Origin: Streptomyces sp. NRRL F-5122
Lineage (GTDB): Bacteria; Actinomycetota; Actinomycetes; Streptomycetales; Streptomycetaceae
NCBI RefSeq assembly: GCF_001507435.1
Contig: NZ_LMWH01000267.1
Coordinates: 1-34,837 of the forward strand
Direction: 5' to 3'
DNA: 34,837 nt
A program made the position numbers and the translations under genes. Of this stretch, positions 12,848 through 20,101 are shown in pieces; within the stretch, counting starts at the first letter, position 1; every line of letters starts with the position of its first letter. The notes under the pieces are model-generated. The model was given only the letters and a program-made list of their open reading frames with translations. It ran no database searches and had not been told where the DNA came from.

Positions 12848-14446
12848 TCAGAGCCGTGCCAGCGCCCAGAACCCCACGGCGAAGCAGGCCAGCGCGAGCA
12901 GCAGCACCGGTAGGGCGACCTTCGCCGGCGGTCCGGGGCGCCGGGCCGCCGGCCGGCCGCCGCGCCGAGTGATCTCCCGCGGCCGGGTGGGGGCGTGCAG
13001 GGCCCCGACGGGGTGTCCATGGACGGGCTGCTGTGCCGAGAGGGCACTGCGGGTGGGAGACGCTCCGGCCGGGGACGTGGGCGTGGGCTCGTGACGCGGA
13101 ATGCGGGCGGGAGCCGGGGCCAGTGGCGTGGACGGCTGCGAGGGCGCGCTGAGCGCCTCGCGGGGCAGCGGGGGCGGCAGATGGAAGCTTCCGGTGTCCG
13201 ACATCGTGGCCGGTCGCTGGGTGGGCGTGGGATCGACCGGGGGCCTGGGCGGTACGACGAAGGGCGCGGGCGCGGGCCGTGCGGCAGGGGGCGTCGGCGC
13301 GACCGCGGAGGCGGGGGTTACGGAGGCCGCGGCTCCGGTCGTGCCGGCGACGGAGGGACCGGAGGCTGCGGAGGGGCCGGGGACTGCGGAGGGAGGGGCT
13401 GCGGTCGGCCGGGGCGGTATCGGACCGCTTGTGGGCCGCGCGGGGCCGCCTGCCGTCCCGGAGGGGCCGTGCGATCCCGAGGATCCCGTCGAGTGTGCCG
13501 CGCCGGCTGCGGCGCCGTTCGTGTGCGGCGGGGCGGCCGCGGGGTCCGTCACCGCCGACGGCGTGCGCAGCGGTCCCTGGGGGGCGAACCCCCGTGGAAG
13601 CGGTCCGAGTTGGTCGAAGACCTCCACCCGCTCGTCGTCGGGGCCGGGTTCCGGCGGCAGTTCCCCGGCCGCGGCCAGGGCCTTGCGGGCGCCCGTGGCG
13701 GTGCGGAACCGTGCGGCCGGGTCCGGTTGCAGCAGTGTCGCCACGACCTCCCACAGAGGCCCGGGAACACCGCGTGGCGGCCCGGGTGTGCCGTTGGCCC
13801 CGAAGTGCTCGACGAGTGCCTTGGTGTCCGCCTTGGCGCCCTCCAGCAGGTACAGCGCGACGAGGCCGACGCCGAACAGATCGGAGGCGAAGTCCGGATC
13901 GGCGCCCATCAGTTGCTCGGGTGCGAGATAACCGGGCGTACCGACCACGTAGTCGGTCTCCGTCAACCGCGGTTCTCCCAGGCGCATGGCGACGCCGAAG
14001 TCGGACAGCCGCAGCCGGGGCCGGGCGGTGCCGGTGGCTTCGAGGAGCACATTGGCGGGCTTGATGTCGCGGTGCACCACGCCTTCCGCGTGCACGGCAC
14101 TGAGCCCGGACAACAACTGGTCGAGCAGCACGCAGACGAAGGACGGGGGCAGTGGGCCGTAGTCCCCGACGAGATGGACCAGCGAGCCGCCGGTGACCAG
14201 GTCCATGGTGAACAGGACCTTGTCGTCGTCCGCCGCCCAGCTGGCGGGCGCGAGCACATGCGGGTGGTCGATGCGCAGCGCCTGCTCGCGCACGAACCGC
14301 AGCAGCGCATGGGCGTCACGCTGCTGCAGGACCTTGGCGGCGACGTAGCGGCGCCGCCGGTGGTCCCAGGCGCGCCAGACCGCACCGACACCCCCGCGCC
14401 CGATGGGGTCGACGAGCTCGTACCGTCCGGCGAAGACCTCACCCAT
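12848..14446 (-). CDS. Tail-anchored Hanks-type serine/threonine protein kinase
   Basis: 532 residues. The kinase domain occupies residues 9-275: Gly-rich loop GRGGVGAVW (16-24), invariant Lys38, HRDIKPANV with Asp127, DFG at 149-151 and a GTPGYLAPEQ activation segment end. A domain limit is followed by a ~230-residue Pro/Ala/Thr/Ser-rich linker. A single membrane helix at about 508-529 (VALPVLLLALACFAVGFW) leaves only three residues outside. There is therefore no extracellular sensor, unlike PknB-type PASTA kinases. ATG at 14446 was chosen because GEVFAGRYEL is the normal kinase start; the open frame continues upstream only as an overlap with the regulator's 3' end. It lies 85 bp behind the helix-turn-helix gene and probably shares its transcript. 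Confidence 0.9.
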   Translation of the reverse strand: MGEVFAGRYELVDPIGRGGVGAVWRAWDHRRRRYVAAKVLQQRDAHALLRFVREQALRIDHPHVLAPASWAADDDKVLFTMDLVTGGSLVHLVGDYGPLPPSFVCVLLDQLLSGLSAVHAEGVVHRDIKPANVLLEATGTARPRLRLSDFGVAMRLGEPRLTETDYVVGTPGYLAPEQLMGADPDFASDLFGVGLVALYLLEGAKADTKALVEHFGANGTPGPPRGVPGPLWEVVATLLQPDPAARFRTATGARKALAAAGELPPEPGPDDERVEVFDQLGPLPRGFAPQGPLRTPSAVTDPAAAPPHTNGAAAGAAHSTGSSGSHGPSGTAGGPARPTSGPIPPRPTAAPPSAVPGPSAASGPSVAGTTGAAASVTPASAVAPTPPAARPAPAPFVVPPRPPVDPTPTQRPATMSDTGSFHLPPPLPREALSAPSQPSTPLAPAPARIPRHEPTPTSPAGASPTRSALSAQQPVHGHPVGALHAPTRPREITRRGGRPAARRPGPPAKVALPVLLLALACFAVGFWALARL

Positions 14447-14531
14447 GGTCGTGCGTCGCCCCCTTCCGGACCGGCGATCAAGACTCCCGCGCACCCCCCG
14501 GCGCGAGAGTCCTGGCGGGTCGGGTGTCGGT

Positions 14532-15083
14532 TCAGCTCTGGTGCGACTGGTAGTGGGCGACCGCGTCGGAAGTGCGGCCGGCGCCGTACACCCGGAGGAA
14601 CTCTGCCAGTTCCGGATGGCTCGGGGCGAGGGTGTCCGCCGCCTCGATGATGTCTCCCGCCGCCGCCACCGAGCGCAGCAGCGACTGGATCTCACGGACG
14701 ACCCGCTTGACCGTGGGCACGCCCGAACTGTTCGTCGTGGGCGTGGTGTTGTTGTTGAGCACGGAGCCCCCCTGCGACTTCTTGATCTCGTCCATCCGCT
14801 CGGTGGCCTCGGCCGCGCTCACACTGCCGTCCGCGACCTGCCCCGCCAGGTCCTGCAGCAGCTGCACCCGCTGGACCACCGCCGGATTGCCGATCTTGGC
14901 GCGCTGACCGCTCATCAGCTGCGACAACATCGGAGCGGACAGTCCCAGTACACCGGCCAGACGAGCCTGGTTGAGCCCGAGATCCTCGATGAGCTTACGG
15001 AAGAGCGCCCCCAACGGCTCTCCGTACCAGTTCCGCTGCAGCTCCCGCGCTCTGGCGGTGGCTTCCTGCTGTGCGGCGTCCAT
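14532..15083 (-). CDS. XRE-type helix-turn-helix DNA-binding protein
   Basis: 183 residues. A basic N-terminal helix (ATARARELQRNWYG) leads into a helix-turn-helix LGLNQARLAGVLGLSAPMLS with the recognition helix APMLSQLMSGQ. This is followed by a helical region, an Asn/Thr/Ser-rich linker (NNNTTPTTNSSG) and a second helical domain at the C-terminus with SVAAAGDIIEAADTL. ATG at 15083 with GGGGAGA just upstream on the minus strand; the in-frame TTG at 15107 has no ribosome site. The gene is followed by the kinase gene on the same strand. A perfect 18-bp dyad lies 32-49 nt upstream of the start and is a likely operator, possibly autoregulatory. The regulated process is unknown. Confidence 0.85.
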   Translation of the reverse strand: MDAAQQEATARARELQRNWYGEPLGALFRKLIEDLGLNQARLAGVLGLSAPMLSQLMSGQRAKIGNPAVVQRVQLLQDLAGQVADGSVSAAEATERMDEIKKSQGGSVLNNNTTPTTNSSGVPTVKRVVREIQSLLRSVAAAGDIIEAADTLAPSHPELAEFLRVYGAGRTSDAVAHYQSHQS

Positions 15084-15114
15084 TGCGTCTCCCCATCGCT
15101 TCCCCAAGTACCGC

Positions 15115-15132
15115 GGTTCGCTCTAGCGAACC
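15115..15132 (-). promoter_or_regulatory. Perfect dyad GGTTCGCTCTAGCGAACC, putative operator of the HTH gene
   Basis: Inverted repeat of 8 bp (GGTTCGCT / AGCGAACC) around CT. On the minus strand a TAAGAT -10 candidate (15143-15148) would place the transcription start inside or next to the dyad, a normal position for a repressor site. The target is probably the XRE protein encoded just downstream. Confidence 0.5.
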
Positions 15133-15182
15133 ACGAGGTGCATCTTACGGAGGGTGGTCCCCCACGGGGACCCCCAATCTTT

Positions 15183-15213
15183 TTGTGAGATGCAGGGGAT
15201 GACCGGGTACGCT
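15183..15213 (+). promoter_or_regulatory. Probable promoter of tRNA-Ala
   Basis: TTGTGA (15183-15188) and TACGCT (15208-15213) with 19 bp between them, 50 bp before the tRNA 5' end. The spacing is slightly long. Confidence 0.4.
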
Positions 15214-15263
15214 GGTGCGGAGCGCCCGCCGGCCCTGGTTCCCAGGCCGGACGTGGCTCCTTC

Positions 15264-15336
15264 GGGGCCTTAGCTCAGTTGGTAGAGCGCTGTCTTTGCA
15301 TGGCAGATGTCAGGGGTTCGACTCCCCTAGGCTCCA
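15264..15336 (+). tRNA. tRNA-Ala (anticodon TGC)
   Basis: 73-nt tRNA: acceptor GGGGCCT (15264-15270) with AGGCTCC (15329-15335), D arm TAGCTCAGTTGGTAGAGC, anticodon stem CTGTC/GGCAG around TTTGCAT (anticodon TGC, 15297-15299), T arm GGGGTTCGACTCCCC, discriminator A15336. The 3' CCA is not encoded. Confidence 0.97.
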
Positions 15337-15342
15337 CACCTC

Positions 15343-15379
15343 GGACCGGTCGGTCGCCCTTGTGGCGGTCGGCCGGTCC
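15343..15379 (+). terminator. Hairpin terminator after tRNA-Ala
   Basis: GGACCGGTCGGTCGCC (15343-15358) pairs with GGCGGTCGGCCGGTCC (15364-15379), a 16-bp stem with three G-T pairs, followed by TTCGTTCG. It begins 7 nt after the tRNA. Confidence 0.65.
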
Positions 15380-15652
15380 TTCGTTCGTGGTGAGCGGTGC
15401 CACGGGGAACGATTTGCACCCGTTGCATTCCTTTGCGCAAACAGTCGAAACAGTCCATGGCCCGGAGCGGCCCCGGCCGGGTGCCAGGTCCGCGCGTAGG
15501 GCAGTGTGGGGTGATATAGGCAGACTTGTAGGATCAAGTGCGCCCAAAGATGTGTAAGCGGGAGGGTGCATTCCGTAAACAAAGTCTCCACGGAACTCCC
15601 ACACTCGGTGCGTTGCAAACGTCATCGAGCAGGGAAGGTGTGAACCCCTCCT

Positions 15653-15666
15653 GTTCCACGTGAAAC
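15653..15666. promoter_or_regulatory. parS: parS-like ParB-binding site (GTTCCACGTGAAAC)
   Basis: It differs from the palindromic parS consensus GTTTCACGTGAAAC at one position (T to C at base 4). In Streptomyces most parS sites cluster around oriC and nucleate ParB complexes that segregate chromosomes during sporulation. The location, close to dnaN-gyrA and in intergenic DNA, fits a functional site. ParB binding has not been shown here. Confidence 0.8.
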
Positions 15667-15809
15667 GTCACCCCGCGCCGGAACCCGCGGCTCCGCGTCG
15701 TCGCTGATGCCCTGATGTCGTCGGACGGCCGCCTTCCAGGTGGTGGCGGAGGGGGTCGTACGCCGCCCGTCCTGCTTCCCGGCCGGCGGTTCCCGGGCCG
15801 GTCAGCACC

Positions 15810-15843
15810 GTGGGGCAGGAGACTTGCAAGTCTCCTGCCCCAC
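15810..15843. terminator. 34-bp perfect palindrome, probable terminator of the DUF5324 gene
   Basis: Two 17-base arms, each reading GTGGGGCAGGAGACTTG on its own strand, meet without a spacer. The element starts 25 bp beyond the stop of the minus-strand DUF5324 gene, so a transcription terminator is the simplest reading; a protein-binding site is possible. Confidence 0.6.
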
Positions 15844-15867
15844 AGTGTGGTTGCCTACCGGGCGGGT

Positions 15868-16572
15868 TCAGGGGCGGTCGTCGTCGTTCCCCGCGGAGTC
15901 CTCCTCGGCCTGCTTCGCCTGCACCTCGGGGTCCAGTGCGCTCGGGCCGCTGCCGTCCACCGAGGACAGGCGGTCGCCCTGCGGCATCTCCGTCGCGGCG
16001 GGCGGTTCGACCAGCCAGTCGGGGTTCGCCTGCTTGTCCCACCACTTCCAGGCGGCGAAGGCCCCGCCGGCCACGGCGGCCAGCACCGCCAGTCCCTTGG
16101 CGATGCGGCCCATCTTCGCCCGCCGCTGTTGGCGGCGCACCAGCTTCTCGATCTGCCGGGGCGTGACCTGGCCGCGCAGCGCGGCCAGCGCTGCCGCGCC
16201 ACGGGCCGCCGCCTCCTCCCGTGCGGGTCCCGCCGCGGCAACCGCCTGGCCGATCCGGGGGCGGGAGTAGTCGGCCGCCTGCCGGGCAGCCTTGCGCGTG
16301 TAGAGGGCGGCATCCTGGGCGGCCTGGTCCACCTTGGGTGGAACATGGGTGCGCGCCTGTTCCAGACGTGGGGCGAGGTGGGCGTCGTACTGGACGCGGG
16401 CCTGCTCGGCGGCCTGCGACACCCTGGGCGCGAGTCGGACGCGCGCCTCGTGTGCGTAGTGCGCTGCCTTGTCCTTGGCCGTGTCGGCGTAGGGCGCCAC
16501 CACTTCCGCGGCATGCAGCACGCTGTCCTTCGCCGAACCGGTCGCGGCGCGCACGCTGTCGATGCGGGTCAC
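15868..16572 (-). CDS. DUF5324 family membrane-associated protein
   Basis: 234 residues. The first ~140 residues are a long Ala-rich amphipathic helical region made of loosely repeated units such as VVAPYADTAKDKAAHYAHEA and RVRLAPRVSQAAEQARV, similar to apolipoprotein-like or LEA-like helices. A basic stretch (VRRQQRRAKMGRIAKG) leads to one membrane helix (LAVLAAVAGGAFAAW) and an acidic tail with KQANPDWLVEPP. This is the DUF5324 pattern found in Streptomyces next to ppiA. GTG start at 16572 preceded by GGAGGAGG. The function is unknown; a membrane-tethered coiled protein is what can be seen. It is transcribed away from ppiA and ends at a palindromic terminator. Confidence 0.85.
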   Translation of the reverse strand: MTRIDSVRAATGSAKDSVLHAAEVVAPYADTAKDKAAHYAHEARVRLAPRVSQAAEQARVQYDAHLAPRLEQARTHVPPKVDQAAQDAALYTRKAARQAADYSRPRIGQAVAAAGPAREEAAARGAAALAALRGQVTPRQIEKLVRRQQRRAKMGRIAKGLAVLAAVAGGAFAAWKWWDKQANPDWLVEPPAATEMPQGDRLSSVDGSGPSALDPEVQAKQAEEDSAGNDDDRP

Positions 16573-17021
16573 GGGTTCCTCCTCCTCGGTGGCGTACGGT
16601 AATTCGACTTTCCCGCCTTTTACGGATCATGCCTCCCGAAGAGCCCCCGGGCATGCGAGGACGAGCAACCGGGTCATCCGGCCGACGGAGGCCGGTCCGG
16701 TCCGCCTCCGGGCGGGAAGTGATCGGGACGATTGTGTATTTCGGCCGATCACGCGTGATAGCGGATGAATACAGGGCAACGGGAGCTTGTCGACGACAAT
16801 GCCACGGATCGCTGCGCTGCGCCCCCGCGACGGCAGTACTCGACCGGTTTTCTGCGCGCCCGGAGCACGGAAGGCGGCCGCCGACCCGCGCCGGACGGGC
16901 GTTCGGCCCCGGTCCTCCGCGACACCGACCCGGGAATGTTCGTGCAGAGGTGAGGCCCGACGACGCCGCACGCGTACCGTGCGAGGATCAGGGGGTCACA
17001 AAGGACAACGGAAGGCAGATC
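16573..17021. other. Divergent intergenic region between the DUF5324 gene and ppiA
   Basis: About 450 bp without a supportable gene; the long plus-strand ORF through it is only an extension of the ppiA frame without coding bias. It must hold both promoters. A short palindrome TCACGCGTGA lies near 16749 within a locally AT-richer patch (16725-16785), the most likely control area. Confidence 0.5.
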
Positions 17022-17555
17022 GTGGCTGAGCAGCTTTACGCCACCTTGAAGACCAACCACGGCGACATCGAGGTCCGGCTTCTGCCGAACCACGCACCGA
17101 AGACGGTCCGTAACTTCGTCGAGCTCGCCCAGGGCGAGCGTGAGTGGACCCACCCCGCGACCGGTGAGAAGTCCACGAAGAAGCTCTACGACGGCACGGT
17201 CTTCCACCGTGTGATCAGCGGGTTCATGATCCAGGGTGGTGACCCGCTGGGCAACGGCACCGGCGGCCCTGGCTACCAGTTCGAGGACGAGTTCCACCCG
17301 GACCTCGCCTTCGACAAGCCCTACCTGCTGGCCATGGCCAACGCCGGTCCGGGCACCAACGGCTCGCAGTTCTTCATCACCGTCTCCCCGACGGCCTGGC
17401 TGACCCGCAAGCACACCATCTTCGGCGAGGTCACCGACGCGGCCAGCCAGAAGGTCGTGGACACCATCGCCACCACCCAGACCAACCCGCGCACGGACCG
17501 GCCGGTCAACGACGTCGTCATCGAGTCCGTCGTCGTCCAGTCCCGCGAGGGCTGA
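17022..17555 (+). CDS. ppiA: Cyclophilin-type peptidyl-prolyl cis-trans isomerase
   Basis: 177-residue cytosolic cyclophilin without a signal peptide. Core motifs are in order: YDGTVFHRVISGFMIQGGDP (active-site Arg and Phe), YLLAMANAGPGTNGSQFFIT (substrate-binding Gln and Phe), and HTIFGEV near the end. It catalyses cis-trans isomerisation of Xaa-Pro bonds and is the cyclosporin-binding fold. GTG at 17022 with GGAAGG at 17010-17015 is clearly the start; the upstream open frame is fortuitous. The length equals that of other actinobacterial PpiA proteins, and the position between gyrA and the crgA region matches Rv0009 in mycobacteria. A hairpin terminator follows. Confidence 0.95.
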   Translation: MAEQLYATLKTNHGDIEVRLLPNHAPKTVRNFVELAQGEREWTHPATGEKSTKKLYDGTVFHRVISGFMIQGGDPLGNGTGGPGYQFEDEFHPDLAFDKPYLLAMANAGPGTNGSQFFITVSPTAWLTRKHTIFGEVTDAASQKVVDTIATTQTNPRTDRPVNDVVIESVVVQSREG

Positions 17556-17591
17556 GCCCTCCCGGGACACGCCGCACGAGGGAACAAAAGC

Positions 17592-17623
17592 GCCCCGCCC
17601 GTCCGTACAAGGAAGGGCGGGGC
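17592..17623 (+). terminator. Hairpin terminator after ppiA
   Basis: GCCCCGCCC (17592-17600) pairs with GGGCGGGGC (17615-17623), 37 bp beyond the ppiA stop. Confidence 0.7.
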
Positions 17624-17652
17624 ACCCCGTCGTACGGAGAGTGAGGGACCCG

Positions 17653-18567
17653 ATGGACCAGGCGCCAGGCAGCCCGCCGCAGGGCCCGCCGAACCAGGAG
17701 CCGCACGGATCCGGGGAGCTGCCCGTCTGCTACCGGCACCCGGACCGCGAGACCGGTATCCGCTGCACCCGCTGTGAGCGCCCGATCTGCCCGGAGTGCA
17801 TGGTCAACGCCTCGGTCGGTTTCCAGTGCCCGGAGTGTGTGCGCAGGGGTTCCGGCACGGGGCACGCGCCCGCGGCCTCGACACCGCGCACGCTCGCGGG
17901 CGGCACCGTCACCGCCGACCCCCGGCTGCTCACCAAGGTGCTGATCGGCGTCAATCTGGCCCTGTTCCTGGTTCAGCTGTCGGTCGGTGATCGCTTCACG
18001 GACCGGTTCGATCTGGTCGGCCGGGCCTACGTCCCGCTGCTCGGCGGGATCGAGGGCATCGCGGAGGGCCAGTGGTACCGGCTGCTGACCTCGATGTTCC
18101 TGCACGTCAACTACATCCACATCCTGTTCAACATGCTCAGCCTGTGGTGGATCGGCGGCCCGCTGGAGGCGGCCCTCGGCCGCGCCCGCTATCTCGCCCT
18201 CTACTTCGTCTCCGGGCTGGCCGGCAGCGCGCTCACCTATCTGCTCGCCGACGCGAACCAGCCCTCACTCGGCGCCTCCGGCGCGATCTTCGGGCTCTTC
18301 GGCGCCACCGCCGTGCTGATGCGCCGGCTCCGCTACGACATGCGCCCCGTCATCGCGCTGCTGGTGATCAACCTGATCTTCACCTTCGGGTGGGGCAACA
18401 TCGCCTGGCAGGCCCACATCGGCGGGCTCGTCGGGGGTGTCGTGGTCGGTTACGCGATGGTCCACGCCCCGCGTGAGCGGCGTCTCCTCGTGCAGTACGG
18501 GGTGTGCGCCGTCTTGCTGGCCGCTGTGGTCCTCATGACGGTGCTGAGAACCGCCCAGCTCACCTGA
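17653..18567 (+). CDS. Rhomboid family intramembrane serine protease with N-terminal zinc ribbon
   Basis: 304 residues. The N-terminal cytosolic segment holds a zinc-binding B-box-like motif (CYRHPDRETGIRCTRC, then CPECM and CPECV). The rhomboid domain with six or more membrane helices begins near residue 95: NYIHILFNMLSLWWIGG, GLAGSALTYLL, the nucleophile Ser209 in GASGAIFG and the catalytic His255 in AHIGGLVGG. It cleaves membrane helices of unknown substrates. ATG at 17653 has GAGGG at a normal distance; the GTG at 17641 is too close to GGAG. The zinc ribbon plus rhomboid architecture is common in actinobacteria at this locus. A hairpin at 18660-18703 may end the transcript. Confidence 0.92.
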   Translation: MDQAPGSPPQGPPNQEPHGSGELPVCYRHPDRETGIRCTRCERPICPECMVNASVGFQCPECVRRGSGTGHAPAASTPRTLAGGTVTADPRLLTKVLIGVNLALFLVQLSVGDRFTDRFDLVGRAYVPLLGGIEGIAEGQWYRLLTSMFLHVNYIHILFNMLSLWWIGGPLEAALGRARYLALYFVSGLAGSALTYLLADANQPSLGASGAIFGLFGATAVLMRRLRYDMRPVIALLVINLIFTFGWGNIAWQAHIGGLVGGVVVGYAMVHAPRERRLLVQYGVCAVLLAAVVLMTVLRTAQLT

Positions 18568-18610
18568 ACGGCAGATGTGCACAGGCCGTAGCCCGAGGTT
18601 GTACCCAGCG

Positions 18611-18821
18611 TTGTCCACAGTCTGTGGTGGATCTTGTGCATCCAGCGGGACATGCATGCGCCCCCTGTCACCCACCGGAGTTTTCCCAGGTGAGGCAGGG
18701 GGCGAACATCTTTGCGGAGGCCGGTGATTCCGTCATACCGGTGTCAACGCTCGATGCGTTATCCACAGATCGTCGTTCTTTTTCCACTGGTCGCCGCTTC
18801 TGTGGACAAGGCTGTGGATAA
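18611..18821. promoter_or_regulatory. Cluster of four consensus DnaA boxes
   Basis: Boxes: TTGTCCACA (18611-18619, plus), TTATCCACA (18759-18767, plus), TGTGGACAA (18801-18809, minus) and TGTGGATAA (18813-18821, minus). TTTTCCACT at 18780-18788 is a weak fifth. All four are perfect matches to the Streptomyces or E. coli consensus, in about 210 bp of noncoding DNA, with two pairs facing each other. Streptomyces coelicolor has DnaA-box clusters outside oriC (H69, H24, D78) that bind DnaA and affect initiation frequency; this cluster, close to crgA, may be one of them, but the identification is my inference. Confidence 0.8.
18660..18703 (+). terminator. Stem-loop, possible terminator of the rhomboid gene
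   Basis: GCCCCCTG (18660-18667) pairs with CAGGGGGC (18696-18703), with a second inner pairing CACC/GGTG. It lies 90 bp past the stop, inside the DnaA-box region. Confidence 0.5.
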
Positions 18822-18869
18822 CTCAGTGCACAGCCATGGGCAGAGCCGGCGGCGAGCCGTACGGGGCCG

Positions 18870-19124
18870 CTACTTCCACTGCGTGGAGACGCCGAACCCC
18901 GCCGCGATGAAGCCGAAGCCCACCACGATGTTCCAGTTGCGCAACGCATGGATCGGCAGGGAACCGTCGGTCACGTAGAAGACCACGATCCATGCGAGAC
19001 CGATGATGAACATGGCCAGCATCACCGGCGCGACCCAGCCACGGCTGTTCATCTTGATGGCCGTGGCCTGCTTGGTCGGGGGCGGCGTGTAGTCGGCCTT
19101 CTTGCGGATACGTGACTTCGGCAC
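18870..19124 (-). CDS. crgA: Cell division protein CrgA
   Basis: 84-residue membrane protein on the minus strand, GTG at 19124 with AGGAGAG upstream. The basic cytosolic N-terminus ([18 protein letters not shown]) is followed by two membrane helices ([19 protein letters not shown] and [16 protein letters not shown]) and the conserved final TQWK. CrgA inhibits or coordinates FtsZ-ring formation during sporulation septation in Streptomyces, and in mycobacteria it connects FtsZ, FtsQ and penicillin-binding proteins. A longer open frame upstream is fortuitous. Its 3' end adjoins the DnaA-box cluster, and it is divergent from the DUF881 gene (143 bp apart). Confidence 0.95.
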   Translation of the reverse strand: MPKSRIRKKADYTPPPTKQATAIKMNSRGWVAPVMLAMFIIGLAWIVVFYVTDGSLPIHALRNWNIVVGFGFIAAGFGVSTQWK

Positions 19125-19267
19125 GAGGGTCTCTCCTGTCGATGCGCTGCGTGGCCGCGCAGGGTACTGGGGGCGGGCTCCGGAGCAGCGTACAAGGGGA
19201 CACCGAGCGCTCCCCCGGGCGTCCGTTAGCGTAGTGCTTCCGCGGCGCCGAAGGAGATAAGGGTACG

Positions 19268-20071
19268 TTGAGCAATACTGCCGACTCCCATGAGGCGGGT
19301 CACGGAACCCCGGAAACGGGGACCACGCCGCCCCGCTCACGCCGGCTGAGACCCGCGCGGGTGCTCACCGTGGGCGTTTTCGCCCTCGCCGGGCTCCTTT
19401 TCATCACGAGTTTCAACACAGCCAAGGGCACCAACATCCGCACGGACTCCTCGCTGCTGAAGCTCTCCGACCTGATCCACGAGCGCAGCCACAAGAACGG
19501 TCTGCTCGACGAGTCCAACGCCACACTGCGCGACGGCAACGAGGTACTGGCCAAGCGAACCGGCGGCGGCAGCAGCAAGGCCGAGGAGGCCCGGCTCGGT
19601 GCGCTGGAGAAGAACGCCGGCACGCAGAGGCTGACCGGCGAGTCGGTATCGGTCACCCTGAACGACGCCCCGCCCGACGCGACCGCCAAGCTCCCCGGCT
19701 ACCCCGCGCCCCAGCCCGACTACCTGGTCATCCACCAGCAGGATCTGCAGGCCGTGGTGAACGCGCTGTGGCAGGGCGGTGCCCGGGGGATCAAGGTCAT
19801 GGACCAGCGGCTGATCTCCACCAGCGCCGTGCGCTGCGTGGGCAACACCCTGATCCTCCAGGGCCGTGTCTACTCGCCCCCGTACAAGATCAGCGCGATC
19901 GGGAACCCGGACAAGCTCCAGAAGGCGCTCGCCGACTCGCCCGCGATCCAGAACTACATGGTGTACGTCAACGTCTACGGACTCGGCTGGAAAGTCACCG
20001 AGGACGGGACGGTGACTCTTCCCGGCTACTCGGGCACAGTGGATCTGCACTACGCGAAGCCCGTGGAGTAG
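19268..20071 (+). CDS. DUF881 (YlxW-like) membrane-anchored protein
   Basis: 267 residues. A short disordered N-terminus, one membrane helix ([17 protein letters not shown]), a coiled-coil stretch (residues about 60-115) and the globular DUF881 domain with [34 protein letters not shown] and [12 protein letters not shown]. The C-terminal [11 protein letters not shown] is typical. The domain is extracytoplasmic. DUF881 proteins accompany division and cell-wall clusters; the biochemical role is not established. The start codon is TTG at 19268, with GGAG at 19253-19256, a rather long 11-nt spacing, but no better start exists. The sortase gene begins 30 bp downstream and is likely cotranscribed. 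Confidence 0.87.
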   Translation: MSNTADSHEAGHGTPETGTTPPRSRRLRPARVLTVGVFALAGLLFITSFNTAKGTNIRTDSSLLKLSDLIHERSHKNGLLDESNATLRDGNEVLAKRTGGGSSKAEEARLGALEKNAGTQRLTGESVSVTLNDAPPDATAKLPGYPAPQPDYLVIHQQDLQAVVNALWQGGARGIKVMDQRLISTSAVRCVGNTLILQGRVYSPPYKISAIGNPDKLQKALADSPAIQNYMVYVNVYGLGWKVTEDGTVTLPGYSGTVDLHYAKPVE

Positions 20072-20101
20072 AAGCCCGGAACAGCGGCCGCTGGGGGACC
20101 T

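Larger units (their letters stand above)
15380..15867. other. Intergenic region holding a parS site and a long palindrome
   Basis: Nearly 490 bp without a credible gene. The minus-strand ORF running through the tRNA is an artefact. It holds the parS-like site at 15653-15666 and the perfect palindrome at 15810-15843; the stretch 15400-15640 is notably less GC-rich and shows nothing I can name. Confidence 0.6.

Noticed and set aside
13101..13931. Plus-strand ORFs opposite the Ser/Thr kinase (12995-14650, 13101-13931)
   Set aside because: Low-complexity Gly/Arg/Ala shadows of the Pro/Ala-rich kinase linker with no start signals.
15275..15625. Minus-strand ORF through tRNA-Ala with a GVEPLTSA ending
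   Set aside because: The recognisable C-terminal sequence is the antisense translation of the tRNA, a familiar annotation artefact. The same applies to 32429-32638 across tRNA-Leu.
16221..17021. Possible 267-codon N-terminal extension of ppiA
   Set aside because: It overlaps the DUF5324 gene, lacks coding bias, and the GTG at 17022 has a proper ribosome site and the family start.
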